64,000 bases of DNA from Bacterioplanoides sp965200585 (GCF_965200585.1 NZ_OZ241361.1); one strand, 5' to 3'. Positions 43,810 to 51,927 are shown, numbered from the stretch's first letter. Numbers and translations are program-made. The notes: generated by a model from the letters alone, not told the origin.

Positions 43810-44139
43810 ATGAGATACTTTGCTTTATTCTTTATGCTATTTTCTAACAGTGTTTTAGCTGAAAGATTATCAGGGAAAATAGAAGGGCTCATTCCATATT
43901 CTTCCGGCGATCACGAAATCTTAATATTTAAGCTTGATAACAACAGAACTGGTGGTTGCAATACAACTGAAAGATTTGCGATAGACAGTTCCTCTAAAAA
44001 ATATACAGCAACCTTATCGTCCGTACTAGCAGCTTTTCATTCAAAAACCAGTATTGTTGTAGAGTATAAGAACTCCTGTAATTACTTGGGCAATTCGGCT
44101 GATGTAAATTTTATATGCGTAGGAAGCATCAATTGTTAG
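43810..44139 (+). CDS. Small secreted protein of unknown function
   Basis: A 109-residue protein with a clear signal peptide (MRYFALFFMLFSNSVLA, cleavage before Glu18). The mature part has four cysteines (GGCNT, KNSCNY, FICVG, INC) that could form two disulphides, and mostly strand-like sequence. No family recognised. It has the same plan as the protein coded at 44242-44601 (signal, GxI start, a TLSSVL-type helix, then a strand with Tyr and Cys), so the two are probably distant paralogues. The region is strongly AT-rich compared with its neighbours, which suggests acquisition. Confidence 0.7.
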   Translation: MRYFALFFMLFSNSVLAERLSGKIEGLIPYSSGDHEILIFKLDNNRTGGCNTTERFAIDSSSKKYTATLSSVLAAFHSKTSIVVEYKNSCNYLGNSADVNFICVGSINC

Positions 44140-44241
44140 TGTTCCTTAACAAATACAAAAGATGCAGCTTGCGCTGACTTTTTTATAGCAATATTAATAT
44201 TTCAGCTCTTCTAATGTGAAAACTTTAAAAAGGAGTTAAAA

Positions 44242-44601
44242 ATGAAAATACTATCAACATTTATCTTAATTTTAATATCTCAAATCACTGCAGCTCAAAG
44301 TTTATGGTGCGCTGGAACCATAACTGGAGTGTACATAAATAGTGCTAAAGAGGTAATTGTAAATGGCACATGGAGAAACTCTTGGACAAGAGTTTGCAAA
44401 ACCGATGGAAGCTCAGGAAATATAGATACAGTAACTTGCTCTCTTTGGGCTTCGCTTATCACAAGTGCAGTTAACAATGATAAGAATATGACATTTCATT
44501 ATACTGAATTACCTAACGGTACAACTTGCGACACACTCCCTACATATGAAAATTCTCCAACCCCAAATTACGTTATGATCTTAAAAGACTCGCCTCAATA
44601 A
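44242..44601 (+). CDS. Small secreted protein of unknown function, related in plan to its upstream neighbour
   Basis: A 119-residue protein with a signal peptide (MKILSTFILILISQITAAQS) and four cysteines in the mature part (WCAG, RVCK, VTCS, TTCD). The segment CSLWASLITSAVNNDKNMTF followed by a Tyr-containing strand aligns by eye with TLSSVLAAFHSKTSIVVEY of the upstream protein. Function unknown. AGGAG precedes the ATG and a good terminator overlaps the stop codon. Codon use is AT-biased like the neighbour. Confidence 0.72.
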   Translation: MKILSTFILILISQITAAQSLWCAGTITGVYINSAKEVIVNGTWRNSWTRVCKTDGSSGNIDTVTCSLWASLITSAVNNDKNMTFHYTELPNGTTCDTLPTYENSPTPNYVMILKDSPQ

Positions 44602-44622
44602 GGCAGCTTTCGCTGCCTTTTT
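44600..44622 (+). terminator. Terminator after the small secreted-protein genes
   Basis: Eight-base stem AAGGCAGC / GCTGCCTT with a TTTC loop and a T-run. It begins inside the stop codon of the 44242-44601 gene. Confidence 0.85.
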
Positions 44623-44663
44623 ATTGAGAGCCGAGCTAAGGCCTGTTAACAGACCCTAAGTTA

Positions 44664-46205
44664 TTAACCCTCACCCAGCGGCTTCATATGCGGGAACAGA
44701 ATCACGTCTTTAATGGTGTGGCTGTTGGTGAACAACATCACCAGACGGTCGATACCAATACCCTGACCCGCAGTCGGTGGCATACCGTACTCCAGTGCAC
44801 GAATATAATCGTCGTCAAAGTGCATGGCTTCGTCGTCACCTGCGTCTTTTTCTTCCACTTGCTTACGGAAGCGTGCTGCCTGATCTTCAGCATCATTTAA
44901 TTCCGAGAAACCGTTCGCTAACTCACGGCCACCAACGAAGAATTCAAAACGGTCGGTCACGAATGGGTTGTCGTCGTTACGACGCGCCAGTGGTGATACT
45001 TCCCATGGGTATTCGGTAATAAAGGTTGGCTGATCCAGTTTTTCTTCGGCAGTTTCTTCGAAGATTTCGCAAATGTATTTGCCCGGGCCCCAAGCCGCTT
45101 GCTTCGGAGAATCTGGCACACCCACTTGCTTGGCGTAAGCTTTTAATTGCTCGAAGTTTTCTTCCGGATTATTAAAGACGTTAACGTCGAATTCCGGGTT
45201 GTACTTCATCACCGCTTCAACCATGGTCATACGCTGGAATGGCTGAGCAAAATCGTACTCAGACTCACCGTATTGAATGGTGGTATTACCCAGAACCGTT
45301 TCTGCGATGGTACGCAGCATATCTTCGGTCAGATCCATCAGGTCATGGTAAGTCGCATACGCCTGATAGAATTCAATCATGGTGAATTCCGGGTTATGAC
45401 GCGTGCTCAGGCCTTCGTTACGGAAGTTACGGTTAATTTCGAACACTTTATCGAAACCACCCACAACCAGACGCTTCAGATACAGCTCTGGCGCAATACG
45501 CAGGAACATATCAATGCCCAGCGCATTATGGTGTGTTTCAAATGGTTTAGCCGTTGCGCCACCTGGGATGGTTTGCAGCATTGGCGTTTCTGCTTCGATA
45601 TAACCACGCTGAGACAGGTAAGAACGCATGGTCTCAATGATCCTGGAGCGGATCATAAAGGTGTTACGGGTATCTTCATTAATGATCAGATCCACATAAC
45701 GCTGACGGTATTTCATTTCCTGATCAGCAAGACCATGGAATTTATCCGGCAGCGGACGCAGGGATTTGGTCAGAATGGTGAAGCCTTCGATGCTATCAAC
45801 TTCAACATACAGTTCACCTTTGCCAGATAATTGCAGCGTACCGGATGCGCCAATGATGTCGCCGATATCAAGCTTCTGCCAGGAATCACTTTCTTTTTGC
45901 AGTTGTTTACCCATGTAAACCTGCAGGCGAGAAGTGCTGTCCTGGAAACCGACAAACGGGCCACGCTTGCCCATCACACGACCCGCAACAGAAACTTTAA
46001 TGCCAGCTTCTGCTAATTCTTCTTTCGATTTTTCGCCGTATTCAGCTTTTAAATCACCGGCCAGATTTTCACGTTTAAAATCGTTACGGTGACCATTGGC
46101 ATTACAGCCTTCGCGCATTTGCTCAAGCTTCTGACGACGCTCGGCAATTAACTTATTTTCTTCTGCGTTTTGAACTTCAGGAGCAGGAGTGTTCTGATCT
46201 GTCAT
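44664..46205 (-). CDS. lysS: Lysyl-tRNA synthetase, class II
   Basis: Charges tRNA-Lys. From the ATG at 46205 it has 513 residues; a TTG four codons upstream is a poorer start. An N-terminal OB-fold anticodon-binding domain (about 65-160) precedes the class II catalytic core with motif 2 (EINRNFRNEGLSTRHNPEFTM-like, given here as FRNEGLSTRHNPEF) and motif 3 (GIGIDRLVMLF). It follows prfB, as in many gammaproteobacteria, but 248 bases apart with a structured repeat between. Confidence 0.97.
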   Translation of the reverse strand: MTDQNTPAPEVQNAEENKLIAERRQKLEQMREGCNANGHRNDFKRENLAGDLKAEYGEKSKEELAEAGIKVSVAGRVMGKRGPFVGFQDSTSRLQVYMGKQLQKESDSWQKLDIGDIIGASGTLQLSGKGELYVEVDSIEGFTILTKSLRPLPDKFHGLADQEMKYRQRYVDLIINEDTRNTFMIRSRIIETMRSYLSQRGYIEAETPMLQTIPGGATAKPFETHHNALGIDMFLRIAPELYLKRLVVGGFDKVFEINRNFRNEGLSTRHNPEFTMIEFYQAYATYHDLMDLTEDMLRTIAETVLGNTTIQYGESEYDFAQPFQRMTMVEAVMKYNPEFDVNVFNNPEENFEQLKAYAKQVGVPDSPKQAAWGPGKYICEIFEETAEEKLDQPTFITEYPWEVSPLARRNDDNPFVTDRFEFFVGGRELANGFSELNDAEDQAARFRKQVEEKDAGDDEAMHFDDDYIRALEYGMPPTAGQGIGIDRLVMLFTNSHTIKDVILFPHMKPLGEG

Positions 46206-46288
46206 ATTTAATTCCAACTTCTATTCTATGCCGAATTCTATTTAGTCTTCAGATGATGACTTATTTCATTTTTAACTGAAGACCGCAC

Positions 46289-46397
46289 AAGCACTTCACA
46301 AGATTTTTTCACTCGCACCCATCGTAAGGCACATCCCTGTGCCTGCGATGGGCACGCAACATCCTGTTGCTGCTTTGAAAAAACTTCTGAAGTACTT
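46289..46397. repeat. Structured intergenic repeat, copy 2
   Basis: Between prfB and lysS. Outer arms 46289-46311 and 46376-46397 pair over about 20 bases (AAGCACTTCACAAG and CTTCTGAAGTACTT sides) and end in TTTTTTCA/TGAAAAAA. Hairpin A is CCCATCG-taa-GGCACA-TCCC-TGTGCC-tg-CGATGGG (46318-46352). Hairpin B, GCAACA-TCC-TGTTGC (46356-46370), and the following TGCTTTGAAAAA match copy 1 exactly. Confidence 0.78.
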
Positions 46398-46453
46398 ATT
46401 GTTTATTAGCTACGTTTACCACAGTGTTCTGGCTTTAATTAAAGATCCTGTAA

Positions 46454-47549
46454 TTAAAGGCCTTGCTTCAGGCTTGCCTCGATAAAGGCATCCAGATCAC
46501 CGTCCAATACCGCCTGGGTATTACGGTTTTCCACACCAGTCCGTAAATCTTTGATACGGGCATCATCCAATACATAAGAACGGATCTGGCTGCCCCAACC
46601 GATATCAGATTTCGTATCTTCCAGCGCTTGTGCTTCCGCACTGCGCTTTTGCAGTTCCAGCTCGTATAACTTCGCTTTTAACTGCTTCATCGCCTGATCT
46701 TTGTTCTTGTGCTGCGAGCGGTCGTTCTGACACTGAGTCACAATATTGGTCGGCAAGTGAGTAATACGTACCGCCGATTCCGTCCGGTTAACGTGCTGAC
46801 CACCAGCACCAGAAGCGCGGTATACGTCGATACGTAAATCCGCTGGATTAATTTCGATGTCGATATTGTCATCCACTTCCGGCGCAACAAACACCGAGGA
46901 GAACGACGTGTGACGACGGTTACCGGAATCGAATGGTGATTTACGCACCAAACGATGAACACCGGTTTCAGTACGCAGCCAGCCATAGGCGTACTCACCT
47001 TCTACCCGAATGGTTGCGCCTTTAATACCAGCAACTTCCCCTTCAGATACTTCCATCAGCTCACCTTTAAAGCCGTGAGCTTCGATCCAGCGCAAATACA
47101 TACGCAGCATCATATTGGCCCAGTCCTGAGCTTCGGTACCACCAGAGCCCGACTGAATTTCCACATAGCAGTTATTTTCGTCCAGCTCACCGGAGAACAT
47201 ACGACGGAATTCCAGCGTCTCTAACTGAGCCTGTAAGCTGTTCAGTTCGTCACGCACATCATCCACAGTGCCTTCGTCGTCTTCTTCCACCGCCATATCC
47301 AACAGGTCACGGCTGTCAGACAGGCCGGTGTCCAGGTTATCGATGGTTTTTACTACCGCTTCCAGTGAAGAGCGTTCTTTACCCAGTTCCTGTGCACGGT
47401 CTGGATCATCCCAAACATCCGGTTGTGCCAGCTCCTGTTCGACCTCTTCTAAACGCTCAGTTTTGGTAGCGTAGTCAAAGATACCCCCTAAGCACGTCTG
47501 TACGCGCTTGCAGGTCTTTAATCTGTTCGACGATTGGATTGATTTCCAC
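46454..47549 (-). CDS. prfB: Peptide chain release factor 2, with programmed +1 frameshift
   Basis: Ends translation at UGA and UAA. The gene is in two frames: 24 codons from a GTG at 47549 (MEINPIVEQIKDLQ...LRGYL) to a TGA at 47475-47477, then the main frame in +1 from there to 46454, 364 residues in all. The tripeptide SPF (in KSPFDSGNRRH) reads the stop codon and GGQ (ASGAGGQHVNR) triggers peptide release. GTG has AGGA seven bases upstream. Without the shift only a 24-residue peptide is made, so the gene is intact, not broken. lysS follows. Confidence 0.96.
47474..47490 (-). promoter_or_regulatory. Programmed +1 frameshift site of prfB
   Basis: Minus-strand TAGGGGGTATCTTTGAC: the internal Shine-Dalgarno AGGGGG three bases before the slippery CTT-TGA-C. 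It is identical in layout to the E. coli site. Low RF2 slows termination at the UGA and favours the shift, which gives autoregulation. Confidence 0.95.
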
Positions 47550-47863
47550 TGCGTTATCCTGATGTTGTCTGTCTATGGATGTTCACCGCTGGCAGCTTAT
47601 TCTCTGATTGCAAAGAAGCAAACAGAAGCAGCGGGCAAAAGAGGCGGCATTTTACCTGAGCCGGGGTCAGGATGCGACTCCCTCCGACAGCGGCCTTCCC
47701 GTGATCTTTTTCACTGATCTTGGCACAATTGACGTATCTAAACTGTCTTTTACGAATACAGTTACAAATGCGAATACAAACTTGTTGCAAATTCTTCGCA
47801 TTCCACTTAAAGTTCAATCCATAGTCATTCTCATTCAGATTTTCATCAGGACTGACCGGTTTT
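47550..47863. other. Gap between divergent prfB and bfd
   Basis: No gene is supported here. It should hold the divergent prfB and bfd promoters. Visible structure is the inverted pair AATGCGAA (47767-47774) / TTCGCATT (47795-47802) and a Fur-like sequence at 47821-47839. The 91-codon open frame across it merely runs into bfd out of frame. Confidence 0.6.
47821..47839. promoter_or_regulatory. Possible Fur box upstream of bfd
   Basis: Minus-strand TCTGAATGAGAATGACTAT resembles the GATAATGATAATCATTATC consensus, mainly in its left two hexamers. It is about 25 bases before the bfd start. bfd is iron-repressed by Fur in other proteobacteria, which supports but does not prove the site. Confidence 0.35.
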
Positions 47864-48058
47864 ATGTACGTTTGTTTATGTAAAGGCATCACACAGCAGC
47901 AATTGCAGCAAGCCGTTGAAAACGGCGATAGCTATGCACAGATTCGTCAGAAGACGGGCATTGCTACCGATTGTGGCTGCTGTGGGCAAAGTGCTAAACA
48001 AATGGTCCGTGAGCACATCAACAAAATGCCGGTTTGCGAATTTGCAGAAGCCAGTTGA
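47864..48058 (+). CDS. bfd: Bacterioferritin-associated ferredoxin
   Basis: Small [2Fe-2S] protein that passes electrons to bacterioferritin so that stored iron is released. The 64 residues have the cluster ligands Cys4 and Cys6 (YVCLCKG) and Cys37 and Cys40 (DCGCCG), with an additional Cys39. The spacing fits the Bfd-type fer2_BFD fold. No bacterioferritin gene is adjacent. Transcription ends at the terminator just downstream. Confidence 0.93.
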   Translation: MYVCLCKGITQQQLQQAVENGDSYAQIRQKTGIATDCGCCGQSAKQMVREHINKMPVCEFAEAS

Positions 48059-48076
48059 TCACTTTTGAGTGAATAT

Positions 48077-48100
48077 AAAACCAGCCAGGCGCTGGTTTTT
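48077..48100 (+). terminator. Terminator after bfd
   Basis: Stem AAAACCAGC / GCTGGTTTT with a five-base loop and a T-run, 19 bases after the bfd stop. Confidence 0.88.
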
Positions 48101-48251
48101 TTATGCCTGCAATTTGTTGCAGCACTACTGACCTTGCCCACAATTGTCACAAATAGCAGCAAACCAGCTTGTTTCGCCATTCATAACCGGGCAATATAGC
48201 CACCCATCAAGTAATATGTGACACCACGCTCAGTGCAGTCAGGGATTCAGT

Positions 48252-49244
48252 ATGTTGAACATTGTTGTTGCCGGATTTGATAAAGCGCTTGCCTCCGCCA
48301 TGACCGGCGTTGCCGATCTGTTTGGTCTGGCCGGCGTCACCTGGAATGTGATTCAGGGCCAGGCGCTGGAAAAAACTTTTAACGTTAAAATTGCCAGCAA
48401 AGATGGTGGCCCGATTCACTGCATTAATGGCTTACAGCTCGGAGCTCATATGAGCTTTGCAGAGGTAATGGATACCGAACAAAAGGTAGATGCCATTATT
48501 ATTCCCACCATTGGTGGCCCAATTGAAGACGTGATTGGGCAGAATCCGGAGCTGCTGCAACTATTACAACACGCACATCAACATAACTGGACCATTGCCG
48601 GAAACTGTACCGGTAATTTTCTACTGGCGGAAGCTGGCATTCTTGATCATAAAACCGCCACAACCCATTGGGGCTTTAAAGAACAATTCCAGCAGCATTA
48701 CCCGCAAATTGAATTAAAAGCTGATCAGTTGATTACCCGCAGTGAGAATATTTATTGCGCTGGCGGCGGCCTGGCCTGGTTTGATTTGGGATTGCATATC
48801 ATCGAGCGTCAAATGGGTTTTGAAGCGGCCATTCAAACCGCTAAAGCCTTTGTGATTGATTATCGCCGTGACACCCAACTGTCGTATTCATTAATGCGCC
48901 TGTCTAAACCACACAAAGACGATCTGGTACGGGAAGCACAAACCTGGCTGGAGCAGAATTACCCACAGCAGTTTACCGTGGAAGATCTGGCTGAACGTTT
49001 CAGTATCTCCAAGCGAACCCTGATCCGGCGTTTTAATGCCGCATTGGATATGCCACCCAACACCTATGTTCAGAGTCTGCGTATTGAAGCCGCTCAAAAG
49101 CTACTGGAAGAAACCGAACGCACGGTTGACGTGGTAATGAATGATGTTGGTTACGAAGATGCCAGCTCATTCCGGCGTTTATTCCGCAAAAAAACCGGAC
49201 TAACGCCAACCGAATATCGCCAGCGTTTTGCCCGACGGTTGTAA
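48252..49244 (+). CDS. GlxA-type transcriptional regulator (DJ-1/PfpI domain plus AraC HTH)
   Basis: Regulator of 330 residues. The N-terminal DJ-1/PfpI (class I amidotransferase-like) domain, about 1-185, has a nucleophile-elbow-like AGNCTGNFLLAEAG with Cys118 and a downstream TATTHW. The C-terminal AraC domain (about 225-330) has two helix-turn-helix units, FTVEDLAERFSISKRTLIRRF and the VVMNDVGYEDASSFRRLFR signature. Such proteins often control amino-acid, betaine or stress genes; the target is not clear. It stands alone between bfd and the ybaN-like gene. The N-terminal domain probably binds an effector; whether Cys118 is catalytic is unknown. Confidence 0.9.
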   Translation: MLNIVVAGFDKALASAMTGVADLFGLAGVTWNVIQGQALEKTFNVKIASKDGGPIHCINGLQLGAHMSFAEVMDTEQKVDAIIIPTIGGPIEDVIGQNPELLQLLQHAHQHNWTIAGNCTGNFLLAEAGILDHKTATTHWGFKEQFQQHYPQIELKADQLITRSENIYCAGGGLAWFDLGLHIIERQMGFEAAIQTAKAFVIDYRRDTQLSYSLMRLSKPHKDDLVREAQTWLEQNYPQQFTVEDLAERFSISKRTLIRRFNAALDMPPNTYVQSLRIEAAQKLLEETERTVDVVMNDVGYEDASSFRRLFRKKTGLTPTEYRQRFARRL

Positions 49245-49300
49245 CATTTGCTTAAAATCCGATACGCTGGGCCTGTATTTCGCCACCCACATCAGGTTCG

Positions 49301-49753
49301 TTGACCGTGAATGAACACAAGCCAGAGCTCCCGTCACAAACACCGGCCGGGAAAAACATTCATCAACCTTTACTGCGTGCTCTGGTGTTTGCGATTGGTT
49401 GGTTGAGTGTTGCTTTAGGTGTTATCGGAATCTTTTTGCCGGTGCTGCCAACCACGCCATTTTTATTGCTGGCAGCGGCTTGTTTTTTACGCACTTCGCC
49501 ACGTTTTTATCACTGGCTGGTTTCCCATCCGAAACTGGGGAAATACCTGCTGTATTATCTGGATGGCAAAGGTATTCCGAAAAAAGCAAAAATATATACA
49601 CTGCTGTTAATGTGGTTTTCGCTGATTTCTACTGCCTTTATTTTTGTTCCCCGGCTGACGGTGCAAATTATTCTGCCATTGGTGGGAATTGGCGTCAGTG
49701 TTTATATCCTGCGTTTACCCACATTAGAATTACCGCCGAACCATAAAAAATAA
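49301..49753 (+). CDS. YbaN/DUF454 family inner-membrane protein
   Basis: A 150-residue integral membrane protein with three to four hydrophobic segments (about 28-62 and 97-140) and the family pattern LGVIGIFLPVLPTTPFLLLAA, followed by the short loop SPRFYHWLVSHPKLGKYL. Its function is not established in any organism to my knowledge. The start is uncertain: TTG at 49301 or GTG at 49307, both after a modest AGG. The hydrolase gene begins 15 bases downstream, so the two may be cotranscribed. Confidence 0.88.
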   Translation: MTVNEHKPELPSQTPAGKNIHQPLLRALVFAIGWLSVALGVIGIFLPVLPTTPFLLLAAACFLRTSPRFYHWLVSHPKLGKYLLYYLDGKGIPKKAKIYTLLLMWFSLISTAFIFVPRLTVQIILPLVGIGVSVYILRLPTLELPPNHKK

Positions 49754-49768
49754 TTCAAAATAAAAAAG

Positions 49769-50674
49769 ATGGAATCCATGATGCAAGCAGTTCAGCTGGA
49801 ACAATGGAAAAGCCAGTCTCAGGCCTTTCACTTTCAGGACGAAGCATTTTGTTACTGGGACTCTCGTGGCTCTGGTGACGGTAGTGAATCTGACGACGCT
49901 ACATCCGAAAAACCTTCGTTATTACTGATTCACGGCTTCCCCAGCGCCTCCTGGGATTGGTCTCCGATGTGGCAAGAACTGAGCGAGCATTACCGCTTGA
50001 TTGCCATTGATATGCTTGGTTTTGGTTTGTCGTCTAAAAACCCTACCGCAGATTACAGCATTTTTTTTCAGGCCGACTTACAGCAAGCCTTGCTACAGCA
50101 TCTGAACATTGGCAGTTACTCTATTCTGGCTCACGACTACGGAGATACCGTGGCTCAGGAGTTGCTGGCCCGGGATCTTGAATCACAACAAATTCAACAG
50201 GCTTTTTTACTCAATGGTGGCCTCTTCCCGGAGACACACCGGGCGCTGCCTATTCAGAAGCTGATGCTATCACCGCTGGGATTTATTATTCCTTATGTCA
50301 TCAACCCCAAAGCATTTGCCCGTTCGTTCGCACGGATCTGTGCCAAACCACTTGCCCAGCAAGAGCTCGATACCTTGTGGCAATTACTCAGCCATAACCA
50401 TGGCCAAAAAGTGATGCCTAAGCTGATTCGCTATATCACCGAGCGCCGCCAGAATCGAAAACGCTGGGTCACCGCGTTACAGAATACACAGGCGCAGCTG
50501 GTATTGATTAACGGTTCTCAGGATCCGATTTCCGGCCAGCATATGGTCGAACGCTTCCGGGAATTGGTGCAGCAACAGGATATATTTGAACTGCCAGAGC
50601 TGGGTCATTATCCACAACTGGAAGATCCACAGCAGGTCTGCCAGATTATCCTGAACGCCGCAAAACCCCATTAG
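49769..50674 (+). CDS. Alpha/beta-fold hydrolase of the MEST/epoxide hydrolase-like kind
   Basis: A 301-residue alpha/beta hydrolase. Oxyanion-hole motif HGFPSASWDW (55-64), nucleophile elbow AHDYGDTVAQELL with Asp123, acid Asp252 (NGSQDPISG) and His280 (ELGHYPQLEDP) give a haloalkane dehalogenase/epoxide hydrolase-type triad with an Asp nucleophile. The elbow HDYGD matches the animal MEST (PEG1) proteins and their bacterial homologues rather than the HDWGG of dehalogenases. Substrate unknown. The start could be any of three close ATGs (49769, 49778, 49781). It is followed 3 bases later by the PAP2 gene. Confidence 0.88.
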   Translation: MESMMQAVQLEQWKSQSQAFHFQDEAFCYWDSRGSGDGSESDDATSEKPSLLLIHGFPSASWDWSPMWQELSEHYRLIAIDMLGFGLSSKNPTADYSIFFQADLQQALLQHLNIGSYSILAHDYGDTVAQELLARDLESQQIQQAFLLNGGLFPETHRALPIQKLMLSPLGFIIPYVINPKAFARSFARICAKPLAQQELDTLWQLLSHNHGQKVMPKLIRYITERRQNRKRWVTALQNTQAQLVLINGSQDPISGQHMVERFRELVQQQDIFELPELGHYPQLEDPQQVCQIILNAAKPH

Positions 50675-50677
50675 CAG

Positions 50678-51424
50678 ATGACGCCGGGGCAGCACCACGG
50701 TAAGCTGCCCACTTTCCGCAACACGATGATGTCACACCAATATTTTATGAATGCGCTTCCATTGCTTAAACGTCATGCAGACTGGCTGAGCCTGATCATT
50801 CTGGCTGCTGTTTTTGTACTCTGGCCACAAATCGACCTGGCTGTCAGTGGTTATTTTTACGACCAGACGACACAAAGCTGGACCTTTAAAGATCACCCGA
50901 TTAACACCTCCATCTATGCCTTGTTCCGCTATATGCCACACTTTCTACTGCCGCTGATGTTTATCATTATGGGGCTGAGCTTCTGGCGTCACGGCATCAG
51001 CAAACAACATCGTAAACCCTGGCTGTTTTTATTGTTGGTGCTACTGATGGGACCTGGGCTGATTGTGCACGGTATTTTTAAAGAAGGATTTGAACGCCCG
51101 CGCCCGCGTCAGGTACAGGAGTTTAACGGCAGCAGCGGCTTTACCCCGGCATTTGTCGTATCTGACAGCTGTGCCAAACGCTGCAAATCCTTTGTCAGCG
51201 GCCATGCTGCGATGGGGTTCTTTTTTATGGCACTGGGCTGGGTATTCCGTTCAAGAGGCTGGTTCTGGTTTGGTATCGGCATAGGCATTATCAGCAGCGC
51301 CAGCCGTATTATTCAGGGTGGGCACTTCCTCAGTGACACCCTATTTGCCGGCTTTGTGGTGTATTTTACCTGCCGAATCATGGCGTATTGGTTATTAGGC
51401 CACAGCCGCGTACAGCCGGAGTAA
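50678..51424 (+). CDS. PAP2-family membrane phosphatase
   Basis: Acts on a lipid phosphate or pyrophosphate at the membrane. The 248 residues have about six membrane helices and the three PAP2 motifs: KEGFERPRP (Lys135, Arg142-Pro143), SGHA (Ser174-His176) and SRIIQGGHFLSD (Ser209-Arg210, nucleophile His216, Asp220). Candidate roles are undecaprenyl pyrophosphate or phosphatidylglycerophosphate turnover, or lipid A modification. The start may be 50678 or the ATGs at 50726/50729; the first 16 residues are not membrane-like. Probably in one operon with the hydrolase gene. Confidence 0.9.
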   Translation: MTPGQHHGKLPTFRNTMMSHQYFMNALPLLKRHADWLSLIILAAVFVLWPQIDLAVSGYFYDQTTQSWTFKDHPINTSIYALFRYMPHFLLPLMFIIMGLSFWRHGISKQHRKPWLFLLLVLLMGPGLIVHGIFKEGFERPRPRQVQEFNGSSGFTPAFVVSDSCAKRCKSFVSGHAAMGFFFMALGWVFRSRGWFWFGIGIGIISSASRIIQGGHFLSDTLFAGFVVYFTCRIMAYWLLGHSRVQPE

Positions 51425-51504
51425 TAGGCTCATGCAAAGGGCTGTATAAAAGAACGGCATAAAAGGTCTGTATAATAGTTGCGTGAAAATGCGGCTAAAA
51501 CTGC

Positions 51505-51510
51505 TATAGT
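51505..51510 (+). promoter_or_regulatory. Possible extended -10 promoter element before the 99-residue gene
   Basis: TGCTATAGT is an extended -10 match (TATAGT at 51505-51510). A perfect TATAAT also occurs at 51471-51476. Neither has a convincing -35 box. Confidence 0.35.
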
Positions 51511-51540
51511 CATCAGACCTCACATTGCTTCTGTGATGCT

Positions 51541-51840
51541 ATGAATATTCAGTCGTTTTCAAACAGCCTGCTTAACCCCCAGCGCGGCGATCCGGTTCGC
51601 GAGCTGCGTAATGACGCTCGTCCGGTTAATACGCAAAGAGAAGAACCAGAGCAAGTCCGTCAGGTGAGCTCGATTGAAGTCGTTCCGGCAGATATTTCCG
51701 ATATCGAATTTCAGGCCCAGCAACTGGCTGATGAACGTCAGCAACAAGAAGGCCAAACCGCTGAATCTCAGCAGTTTCTGAATACCCAGCAGTTAAATGG
51801 CGAACAGCGTTTAGGCCGCTTTATCAATATTGAGGTCTGA
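51541..51840 (+). CDS. Unrecognised small protein, Gln/Glu-rich
   Basis: A 99-residue protein with no signal peptide, membrane helix or domain that I recognise. It is hydrophilic, rich in Gln, Glu and Arg, with a likely helix around residues 50-80 (DIEFQAQQLADERQQQEGQ) and a terminal GRFINIEV. It has a promoter-like element upstream and a strong terminator downstream, and no other frame explains the region, so I take it as a real gene. The ATG lacks a clear ribosome site. Confidence 0.7.
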   Translation: MNIQSFSNSLLNPQRGDPVRELRNDARPVNTQREEPEQVRQVSSIEVVPADISDIEFQAQQLADERQQQEGQTAESQQFLNTQQLNGEQRLGRFINIEV

Positions 51841-51891
51841 AGCTGAGGTTTGAAACAAACAAGAAGCTTAAGCATAAAAAGTACGCGCATA

Positions 51892-51927
51892 AAAAATGCC
51901 GCTATCCCAAAAGATAGCGGCATTTTT
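51892..51927. terminator. Rho-independent terminator after the 99-residue gene
   Basis: Perfect 15-bp stem AAAAATGCCGCTATC / GATAGCGGCATTTTT with a six-base loop, ending in T-runs on both strands. It can also stop readthrough from pnp on the minus strand. Confidence 0.92.

Noticed and set aside
47608..47883. 91-codon open frame upstream of bfd
   Set aside because: It covers the intergenic region and runs into bfd out of frame, with no recognisable protein or ribosome site.
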